Of a stretch of DNA of 64,000 nucleotides, positions 31,330-43,300 are shown piece by piece. The stretch is from Bugula neritina (lineage: Eukaryota; Bryozoa; Gymnolaemata; Cheilostomatida; Bugulidae), in the NCBI GenBank assembly GCA_964035545.1, contig OZ037769.1, forward strand, positions 11,413,133-11,477,132. The letters are read 5' to 3'. A program made the position numbers and the translations under genes. Below the pieces are notes generated by a model. The model saw nothing but the letters and a program-made list of their open reading frames with translations. It had not been told where the DNA came from and searched no databases. Numbering within the stretch: position 1 is the stretch's first letter; the number at the start of each line of letters is the position of its first letter.

Positions 31330-34300
31330 TCAGCTACTGGAAGATATCTTTGGAGTGTTTGATTGGCTGACAGAAGGGGCAGCAGGATCTGAGACCAGCA
31401 CCAGATGCTGTTTACCTCTCTCAAAACCTGCTACATGTACGGCTCTGCCTACAAAACCAATAAGTTAGAATCAGCTGCTCCATTTAATCAGTTTAATCAA
31501 ACTTGATGCAATTTACAAAACAGCGTTATTTGCAGCTGAAAAGTAGAGTTGTTTTGTCTCAAGTTACTCTGATGCTGTAGTAACTGTGTGTCATCGGAGT
31601 TTAATCATTATCAGGCATCAGCCAGAGAGTGAAAAACACATGTATTTTGATTCATATCAACATCATAGCTACTTCTAAGGTGGTTCTATAACTTACCAAA
31701 AAGAGCAGAGGCTTCTGGATTACTTGAACCACTTGCACTTGGGTTGGATAGTTTGGGAGTAGAAGTGCTAATTGTTATGCTGGAGGAAGAAGTAGGTGAT
31801 ACACAGCTCGTTGTTTCTGTGAATAAGGTAGCAGGTTGTACAGCAGACGAGTTATTGGCAGGTTGTAGGTTCTTGACAAGTTGAACAGGTTGCTGTACAG
31901 ACATGTTGACAAATCGGACAGGTTGTGTAGCAGGCAAGTTGACAAGTCTGACTGTTTGTTGAGCAGGTGATTGGACAAGTCTGATTGATTGCTGTAGAGG
32001 TGAGTTGACAAGCCTGACAGGTTGTTGAGCAGGTGGGCTGATGAGTCGGATCGATTGTTGTAGAGGTGAGCGGACAACTCTAAAAGCTTGTTGTGTAGGT
32101 GAGTTCACAACTCTGACATGTTGCTTTACAGAGGTGACAAGTTGGATAGGAGAACCTATGTTCTGCACGGTGACACCCCTACCAGTGTGTTTAGAAGATA
32201 AAGTATGGATTATTGGTGATTTTAGTGTCTCCAAGGGGGCAGCCGAAGTTGCAATGTTATTTGTTGTTCTTTTAGTTTGTCCAGCTAAATTGATTGACTC
32301 TGAAAGTGTCAAATAACGTATTTCCGACTTAGAACTGTTGGGTTGTGTATGCTGCATATCTTTACCATCAGTGTTTGTTACTATTTTGACACTATTGGGT
32401 AGCGAAGTAGGAGCGGTCGCAGCTCGTACCACATTAAGTGTGCCGTGTTTTACAGTATTAACAGAATGTACAGAGGTTGAGTGTAATGTTGGTCTCTCAG
32501 CAGTTGCAACACATAATTTTTGTGCAACAGATGCGGGTATTTGTATTATAGTTCTAGACAAACTGTCCAAGTTGCTAATACTTGTAGCAGTACCGGCTGA
32601 TTGACTGGAGGTTGAAGCAGTACAAAGGGTGTTACTACTAGCTATACTAATAGCTGTTATTGCAGTATTAGTGCTTTTAGTTGTGTCGGTTACTCCAGTA
32701 GCTGTAGAAGTGATTTTAGATACAGTTACAGCAGGAATATGGGTGGCTCCATTTATGGCATTAGCAACAGGTGCTCTTGTGACATTTCTGACAGGCATAG
32801 TTGTGACACCCCCAGCAGGTCTGACACTGACACTCGCAGTGGCATATGTCAGATTAGTATTAGTGACCCCAGTAATAGGCAACGTGCTAGCACTGTCACT
32901 GGCTTTCCTACTAACTGTAGCCTTCAACAGTTTTCTCGTTTGCAAAGTAGGAGGGCAGTTTGGAGGGCGAGAGGAAATAATAACGGGCTTTTGATTGCCT
33001 GAGTGGGCAGACAGCATCAGTTTACTAGGCAATACCGATCTGATAGGCAGCACACTTATGGCAGCATTCTGGTTTCTCATGGCATTGATTTGACCAGCAG
33101 TTTTCACAGTCTGCAAGTATCAAAAGAAATAAACAAACACTATATCAAGTCAGCTATGCACACACATTCCAGTTTAAAAAAATATTTATCAAGGATAAGC
33201 ATCGAACCCGCAAAATGTAAACTCAGCGATTAGGAAGATATAAGTTATTTATTATACGTACGAAGGTTTTATTCGTAGCCAGCTGCAGGCTACTCCTTGC
33301 TGTTGCTAAGCTGGCCGTAGTAACAGAACACTGTGCAGTCTTGATGCCACTACAATACATGACAGATCAAAGAAATTCCAAAAACAGAAATAAACACAAA
33401 GCTATTGCGCAATGTTATGCAATGGAAGTTTAGCTTTAGTACCAAGCAAACTTTCGTACCTATTTGTCGGATTAGGAGCTGATTGTTTAGAGATTGCAGA
33501 TGATAGCACAGTGAGGGTCCGAGTATTATTTCCAGCAGTACTTGTTGTCTTAACAGAAGGTGTGCTGTTTGTAGAGGTAAGAATGCTATTAGCTGAAGAG
33601 TTTAATCTGGCTGCAGCTGTAGAGACATGTTTCACGGTGTCTGCTGCAAGGATGACATCACCAGCGCAGGTAGTTGCAGGTGCTCTGCGTACAATAGAGA
33701 CATTCCTAGCAGGTGGTCCAAGAGTTTTAATTGATAGAGGAGAATTTGCTTTAGACAATATTCGAGGATGGTTGAGTATCTGCAGTGTAAACACACAAAG
33801 AAGGATTTAGTATACACAATATCAAAGTAGATAGCAACAGTAGGTGTAGGGTGAGTGTAAGGTGAGTATAGGATGTATCACACTACTGTTTAACATAATG
33901 CCATTTAAAACAATGTTATTCACAGAGACTCATCAACACAACAGACTGTTACCTGTATATCAACACAACATATTGTTACCTATATATCAAAACAACACCC
34001 TTTTAACTGTATATCAACACACTACACTGTTACCTGTATACCAACACAACACACTATTAACTGTATATCAACACAACACACTATTATTTGTATACCAACA
34101 CAACACACTGTTACCTGCACTTTAGACTTATTTTGAGCAAGCAGCGAGGGTAATTGTTCCTTAGGCACCATAAACAGCTGCTTATTGACCTTCACTACAT
34201 AACCATCTGTGATTTTAGCAGGCTGTGTGGAGGTCTGCTTGATGACATCCTACAAGATATAGCAGAGTTATGTTAGAGAGGGTCATATATACAGACAATA

Positions 34301-37300
34301 CAAATTGAGCGTTAACCAGGTGAACTGATGCTACAAGTGGCGTTCATACACCAGCTAGAAGGGTACCATCTAACAGGTCTATATGATTGGTCGAACCTCC
34401 ACCTTCAAAACAATGATAAGGTGTAGCATTGGTATAAATAACATTAATAATACAAGAAAGGTAAATCCATAGATCCTATTTTATTTATAATATGTTCAAT
34501 AAAATAAAGTCAAAACATGCTGTGGAATCTGAATAAAATGTTTACAAAGTTTAGAACGGATTTAATGCTTAGGCAATAAATTGTTAATAGTCTGAGTACC
34601 AAGTGAATGCATATTTTAACTGACGAAAACCAGAAGCTAATAGACAAGGTTCTACTAGATAGACTCTAATAGTTCAGCAATTGGAGAGAGGCTGTATCAA
34701 TATATATATAGTGTAACTATACAACATTCACAGGCTTCACAGAAGTGACTTGCAAACAGAACAGTGTCTATTTATATCTTTCAAAGCAAAAAGCAATTCA
34801 AAATAAAGAAAGTTAAATATATGATAGCATTTTTCGGTTCGGCAATGAAAAGTTCCCACTATCTGCCAAATATCAGGGCTATTTATAATAGCAACAATTC
34901 GATTGGAGTTGCCTGCTCACAATGAGTAGTATTAATTAGTAGCAGGTTGACAGTTAAAGAATCACTTACAGTGGTGGTAGTTGAAGTATTGCTCTCAGTA
35001 GTGTCCGCTTTACTCTCTCGCTTCACTTTCTTTGCGCTGATGGCTTGTCGGGGTTCAGCATTGTTGGGTATCAGTCGCCTTTTCCGGATCCTTCCGAATG
35101 CACTGACACCAAACTCCGTCTGCTAACAGTTAAAGTCCACTAGTTATACTATGACTATACAGTTATACTATGACTATACAATTATACTATGACTGTACAG
35201 TTATACTATGACTATACAGTAATACTATGACTATACAGTTATACTATGACTATACAGTAATACTATGACTATACAGTTATACTATGACTATACAGTTATA
35301 CTATGACTACATAGTTATACTATGACTACACAGTTACACTATGACTATACAGTTACACTATGACTACATAGTTATACTATGACTACACAGTTATACTATG
35401 ACTACATAGTTATACTATGACTATATAGTTATACTACAGACTGGTTACATATTATAGAGCTACACTACACTAGCTACACTACCTGACCATCTTCTTCTAT
35501 ATTCCCAGGTTCAGGTGTTGACACTGCAGCTCTGTTAGCTGATTTAGATTTCCTAGACACACTTTCACTTGTGGGGTCAGTAGTTGCCTTCTCCTGATCT
35601 CCTGTAACCTGACTCTCTACCTCCTCCTTTCCATTGTCATCATCAGCACTAGCCGGGCTGTCTGATTCCCACCCGTCAGCTGCCTGCGATAATATGAAAC
35701 TCTACAGCTAACTGATGTGCCTACAGAGCCGGTCTCTCCTGAACCCTTCTACACTCTGGAGAAAATCACCCAGTAAGTAGCAACTTCATCAATTAAGCTA
35801 GGGGCCACATAAAGTGGAAATTTTATAAGTAAATATCTGCTACCTACTACACACAATACATTACCAGAGAAAGCAAAGCTTAGTATTTGCCGAGGGTTTA
35901 TCTACTCTCCATGTCAAAAATTATTTCATTTTGAAATCTCACTGGCTATTCTCAATAATGTGCAATTGATAGGAATAAAAATGTAAAAGTTGGGCTGGAA
36001 AAGTGGGCTCACTAAATAGTAATCAGCCAACTAGATCACTAGCAAGGAAATGTTTTGTCCGATTCGTTTAGCATTTAACCAAACTAAATTCGTCTAAAAC
36101 AGCCTTATTTTGTCGTCTGTGCATAGTTTTGGACAGTGACCCTAGCTTTATAGAGAAGTGAAAATTGATGTCAAAAGTAAGTTTTGACTGTTCTATGAAG
36201 GAGAATACCACATGACTGGTACTCAGTCTACATGATGAACATACCACAGAAGTCTGCTCTATATAGGACTCGCACTCTTTCTTCATTTTCTCCTTAGCCT
36301 TAGTGTCAAGAGCCAAGAGTTTGGATTCCCAGGGAGTTAACTCAGAGAGAAGATGACTCAGAGAATCATACAGTTCCCCTACAGAGTACAATGTCATGAT
36401 TCAACACGTAGCATACAAGGATAGAGGTTATGGCATTTCACTATAAACATTGAAATATACGTATATACACTCAATATCTGTAATGGGAGCTTTGGGCGAA
36501 AGCCTTTTTGCATGTTGCTAGCTATCACAATTACTGTATGACTCAGTACAGCTCAAGAAGTAAAGGAGAGAATTGTGAGCTAAGCTGTATTCACTTTACT
36601 CAAAGTATTATTCTGCATGAAGATTATGCACGTATAACTTTCAACTTATTGGCAGAGTAATTGTGAGTATTCTATTATGTTTGAGGTTTTCATTAATATG
36701 TTAAAATTCTTTAAGCAACAACTTCTATATTAAAGAATCCCTGACACACGTATCTATGCATGATTAAAATACAGCTTACAGTATCTCTGCCGACACATTA
36801 TCGTCATGAGTTTTTGTAACAAAAATAGTTTCATTTCAATTTTTTTATACATGTAAGAAAGCAAGTATATTTGTTTAACCATTCAGCAATCAGAATTATG
36901 GCCTTCAACAATCTATTTCCTCTAAAATGTAAAAGTAGATGATCAACACCTAAACTTACCAGATGGTAACTATTTTCCCAAAATGACTTTTGGAGTTTTA
37001 AAAACTTATGAGATATCATAATGAATCAGGTTGAATGCTTACACAGCTTACCTTCTCTACCTCTTGAACCAGAGAACTGTTGAGCTAACTCTCTCAGGTC
37101 CTCTACAGATTGACAGATGAGGCGGTATGACTGAAAGTCGGTAGGCTCTGTTATTAGACCATCTTCTTCCTCTACAGAACTCGAGTCTTCTTTAACTTCT
37201 ACTTCCTTCTTTGGTGAAACTTCTTCCTCTTTTAGAGAAGTTTGTTCAGAGGAGACGTCTGCTAATTCAGACAATTGTTTTTCTTCTCGCTGACTGCTAG

Positions 37301-40300
37301 GATCTGAGCCAGTCTCAGTTTTAACGACATGCTCCGGGGTTTCATTCAGTGAGTTCCCAGAGCTGAGACAATCACTGGAGTTGGGCAGAGTATCACTAGC
37401 CCCTTGTCTGCTGTTTGATTCATCAGAGACTAGTGATGACTCATCGGCAGCATTACCTCTAACTGAGTCAGCTGAGTCTGGTTCAACAGTCACCGACTCT
37501 CTCTTGCGTTTAGATTTTCGAGAGAGGCGGTGGTTTGATAGGCCCTAAAATAATCAGACATATTATTTTCTAATAAACTCTTAGTAAGCAATCTTTTGTA
37601 AGAAAACCTGTTTCTCCCAACTATGAGGCATGTATAATGTGTGTAATTAAGTGAATATACTAACACCAATGAGGTAGGTATATTGTGTGTAATTAAATGT
37701 ATGTACTAACATCAATGAGGTATGTATAATGTGTGTAATTAAGTGTATGTACGAACATCAAGGCAAACATTTAAACTGTACACTTTTATTTTTTCCATAA
37801 CCGTTCAATAGGTATGTAAATTTTGACCTAAATTATTTCTTGACCTACAAACACTCTAGGCAATCAGAGATAAATATGTGTCAGACAGGGGAGAGCATAA
37901 CATCATCCATTACATATCCATATTATTAACACCACACCAAAATTTCCCTATTTCACAAGATATAGAATGCACATAATTCTATGTAGTAGGTTACCAGCAT
38001 CAACTGTTCCCAACCCTACTCCAGCATCTATATGTGTAATGATATACTTTACATGATAGAATTCAGATCTCCTGGCAAGTCGCAACGCTCTGGCATCTGA
38101 TTGGCTGAAAGTCTGCGTGTTTTCCTTATCAGAAGAGGTCTTGGCTGCCCTATCAGTGACGGAACTGGTGGGAGAGTCACATACCTGGATGGTAGGACTG
38201 CTTCGCAGAGCACGGGTTTTAGCATGTGTACCAGATGAAGGCGGGTTGACCTAGATAATACACAGTGTTAAAACACACTGATATTGTTACAAAACCCTTC
38301 TTGGCAAACCAAACACAAAGAAAATACATTTTCATCAAGCTTAAAAGCCTGGTCTCACGCTCGAGAGAAAAACACAAAAGTCGTGTGAATATTTCCGTGA
38401 GTTATCCTCTCGTTATGACCAGCCACACACTGGTCGGACGAAATACATAATAAAAAGTCCGTGAATGAGTCTTGCACGAGATACTTTAACAGCAGAAAAT
38501 TACCAAACACAGAAACGTGGTAGAAATAAAATAATCACTGTTGCTAAAATTCTATTGACCAAGCAAATGGTGCTTATCGTCAAGTGCGATTTTTCGTCCA
38601 TCGTCTTTGGTGAGTGCATCCAGCGAACACAATTTCGTTTAAATTACCTCAAATTTGATCGCACGTTTGTGTTTTCGTGTCAAATAGAAAATTTCGTGGG
38701 ATTCTCACGAGTGTGTGGCAAGGCCTTTAATCTTATACGCCACATAAAACTTCACACACACAGAAGCAAATTAGTGTCAGAGATGTATTGGTGGCACAGC
38801 TAGGCAATGGGGTATCACATGACATGAAATTGTAACACTTTTGACTGAAGGGCTTTTACATCTTACCCAATAGGACACAGTACAAAACACAATACAATTA
38901 GATGTTGTTTAATCACAACACAAGGGAACATAAAGTACAAACCTGTTTCCTTTTACCGCCACCGCGTCTAGAGGTAGTAGAGGTTGTTTGGTGAGGTTTT
39001 AGTCTGTATATCCTGAGATGATCTCCGCAGAACTGGGGGAAGTGTAAGTAGGTGGCGCCACTGGAGTCGGTACCGAGTTGGTAAGATCTTGTCTCGTCTG
39101 CATCTTGCTCATCGAGTACATCTCGCAGACTGCTCTCCGTTGACTAGAAACGAGTCATAACCTTGTTACACACTTCAGATACAAACTTAACATTTCTGCA
39201 AACCTACAGCAGCTTTTTATAACAACATAAAATTAAATCAAATAAAAATATTTGCAAGTTTCAGCTATAAATGCGAGAGTATCGGTAATTTATAAAATGG
39301 AACGAAACAATACTATTGTACAGCACACTAGAATATAGATTACTACAATATAGTACAGAAATTTCCATACTACACTATAATACAGTACAACTTTGTCCAT
39401 ACTATACGAGACATGTCTACAGTGCACTACAATAGCATAAAGTCATTACCACACTAGCGTCACATAGAGACTTGATTATCCATATTCTCTGATAGAATGA
39501 TAGTTCATGGAATGATTTAGAAAGAAGGGGATTCCTGAGGCGCCCCACAACATGCCAAAACATGTGTTCAACACCAAGCCTATCTGCGGCCATGTTGAAG
39601 TCTTTATCACAGTCTTGTAAAGTCTTGTACCATGAGTCTAGTCTGTGAGATAACTTGGCATTCCAAACTTCATATGGCATGGGAGGTTTTCTGTCTAAGC
39701 TGTAAGATAGCATAAAAGAGTTAAAACAGTTAAATATATAGAATGTGACACAATGTGACAGAGTAGGACAGAATGTGACAGAGTAGGACAGAATGTGACA
39801 GAGTAGGACATAATGTGACAGAGTAGGACATAGTGTGACACAATGTGACAGAGTAGGACAGAATGTGACAGAGTATGACAGGATGTGACGGAGCATGACA
39901 AAGTGTGACAGAGTAGGACAGAATGTGACAGAGTAGGACGGGATGTGGCAGAATGTTTTTCAATAAGAAAATCGCATTAACAGTAGCTAGTTAGATTAGC
40001 AGTTATTGTAGTCACTTAGAAAGTAGATTGTGGTTCTTTGTTATTAATTAAGTTATTATTACGTAATCATTAAGACTATTAATTGGATTTTTTCAGTACA
40101 AAGAAATTATTTCGTTTCTCCAGAGAACACGTAATAGTATTGTTTAACGATTTAAAAATTAGGTATACTCTGCCTTACAGCAGTGACTGGAAAGCCAATA
40201 GAAGTAAAAATGACTTGTATTGGCCCCTTTCAAAGCATCGTGGCTTCACAGTAGATTCAATGCATGGAAGACTAGTTAAAGTGACAGTATAGCCCAGTAT

Positions 40301-43300
40301 GATGCATCACTGTGAAAGAGAGACTTACTATTGTCTCTGATAAGGTGTACTCAAGAGTGACGTCATTACTAGTGCCATAGAGAGGCTCTGTTGGCATAGC
40401 AACACCATCCTCTCAACTTCATAGTGAGGTATTCCACCGCAGTTGAGCGGTTCTTGACAAAGGTAGAGGAAGAGTCCTATTTGTGGCAACTGAAACAGCA
40501 GACGTACAACACATGAACAGCTCTTTACATCGTACGAACAGTACTGACTGTAGTTGTACCAGTATATGTACACACACAACAACTACAGCAATAAGTGCAT
40601 GTTTCCCTAAGTTGTCAAGAACAAGCCTGCAAATAGCATCAGTATACTCTAAAGTCTAAGATCATTATATTATGTTCTCTCTAACAAGAGAGCCTTCAAT
40701 GACTCCATTTCACTCGGTTATTCAAACTAATTTAAAAAGGAAGCGACTCCGATGTAATTAATTAATAAAAGCATAGGAAATACGGCTACACATATGCACG
40801 GCTCTTTATTCACACAAATAAATGAGATAGTAGAGTGCTACACTAGACAGGACTAACACAACCCAACTAGTCAACATGTAGTCATTATACTCAACGCTGT
40901 CACTAACCTCCCAGGACGACAGCATCTGCTCTTTCTCTGAATCCGTGAAGAGAGACGCCTCCCAGCATGCCAGTTCCTACAGTATGGCAGCATATAGTAG
41001 TGTATAGTACAATACAGTACAGTATAGCAGCATATAGTAGTGTATAGTAGTGTATAGTAGAATACAGTACAGTATAACAGCATATAGTAATGTATAGTAG
41101 AATATAGTACAGTATAACAGCATATAGTAGTGTATAGTACAATACAGTACAGTATAACAGCATATAGTAGTGTATAGTAGAATACAGTACAGTATAGCAG
41201 CATATAGTAGTGTATAGTACAATACAGTACAGTATAGCAGCATATAGTAGTGTATAGTACAATACAGTACAGTATAGCAGCATATAGTAGTGTATAGTAC
41301 AATACAGTACAGTATAGCAGCATATAGTAGTGTATAGTACAATACAGTACAGTGTAGTAGCATATAGTAGTGTATAGTACAATACAGTACAGTATAACAG
41401 CATATAGTAGTGTATAGTACAATATAGTACAGTGTAGCAGCATATAGTAGTGTATAGTAGAATACAGTACAGTATAGCAGCATATAGTAGTGCATAGTAC
41501 AATACAGTACAGTATAGCAGCATATAGTAGTGTATAGTACAATACAGTACAGTATAGCAGCATATAGTAATGTATAGTACAATACAGTACAGTATAACAG
41601 CATATAGTAATGTATAGTAGAATACAGTACAGCAGGGATGGGCAAATGGCGGCCCGCGGGCCACATCAGGCCCTTCTATTGTTTTAATCAGGCCCTCAGC
41701 CAATCACTAGCAATTCTAATAATGTGTGTACTAAGCAACACTGGCCAATCATGAACATGACTAGTGAGAAGATTCTGGCCAATGCATAGCTGCTGAAACT
41801 AATGATCACGCTTCAGTGAGCACAATTATAGCAGCATTACAACTTGAGTTATGTGATATCCAGATCAATTTATCACTTTGCTGCAACAACAACAGTTAGC
41901 TTTTACACCCCACCAGTAACCAGTGAGAAGTACCCTTCAATAGCTAAACTTGGACTAAGAGTACTGAGCATATTTGGTTATACTTATAAATTTGAATGCA
42001 TGTTTTCTAGCATGAACCATATAAAAATAGTAATAGAACACAGCTAGCTCACCAATGAGCATCTGCAAGATTTGCTTTGAGTAGCCACACATGAACCCAT
42101 TGCTAGCAGTGACATTAGTGCTATTATGGCTAACAAAAGTGTTTTTCATACTTCTCACTAATTCCAGTACTATAAGTGTACCCAATATATTATTTGCTGC
42201 TTTCTTGCTTAGGAAACTATATACAACTTGTTGTTAAGTTAATAAACTGTCACATCTTTTGTATTCTGCATCTACAAGCTACATTCTGCAATTTATACTT
42301 TCAGCCCAGGAAACTGGAAAAAAGCAATTTATATATGCACTTAGTTATGCAGCATTGTAGGGGTAAGGGGGGGCACAACGGTCATAGGGGTACAAAAAGC
42401 CGGCCAATTTGTGAGAGAACTTATTAACTTAGAGTTGTGGTTTTTTTTTAATAAAAAGGTATTGACATAAATATTCAGCCATTGTAGTTTCAACACTTGC
42501 GGAGCATACATGTTGAAGAGGCAAGTCAAAAACTGTTTTTACTTACTTGTTTTTAAATTTTTGAAGATTTTAAAGCTTTATAACTTTTTACACTGAAAGG
42601 TAACAAGCCTAGAGTTTACTGATATTGTTGCCATTGCTTGTCTCTACATTGCTTAACTAGTAAAACAGCAAACTCTAAAATATATTTTCCTTTAGCCACA
42701 TTTATTTTAAACTTGGCCACATGGGGCGCAATGGGCCACGCTGACCGGGGCACAATGGGCCACCTGATCATTGCACCCTGAGCACTGTTATTAGTTTGTT
42801 TGCCCAAAGAGTTAGATGAAATGTTACTAAAATCTATAGATATAGCCATTTCTGACCTTTTTGTAAAATATCAAAAGATATCATGCTAAGACTACCAAAC
42901 TACAAGTTGAAGCTCCCCTAACATATACGTCTGGTGAGGTTATAACTTCACCATTTTATACATAATACAAAACACTCTGTTGTTGCTACTAGTGGATAGT
43001 AATGATAATCATTATATATTATATCATTGAGGGAATATACATGTATTTGACTAAAATAAATTGCGATTTGCTCATTTCCTCCCCCCTCCCATTCCGTGCT
43101 TCAGTCACAAACCTCAGCCATGCACCTTAGTTACAGTTCATAGAAAAAAGTCCACTCGGAATTTTGTAGTACATGTTACTGATGAAAGTTCCTGTGAAGT
43201 GAAAATAAGAAAACATTTTTAGTTCTAAACAGTAATTATAATGACACCATAGAACTGAGTGATGCGTTTGATTTTCCTTTCCCCTGCTACCCGTGGTGGC

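Noticed and set aside
32041-33002. Plus-strand frames of 87-121 aa
   Set aside because: Antisense shadows of the large BRD10-like exon, whose Ser/Thr/Val-rich codons leave the opposite strand open.
39417-39963. Cys/His-rich repeat frames that resemble zinc-finger-like proteins
   Set aside because: Product of the 20-bp GTGACAGAGTAGGACAGAAT array; only the stretch 39450-39699 is a true exon.
40871-41703. Three overlapping frames of more than 220 aa rich in Tyr, Leu, Ile and Cys
   Set aside because: They translate the 40-bp minisatellite; all frames are open because the unit contains no stop on that strand.
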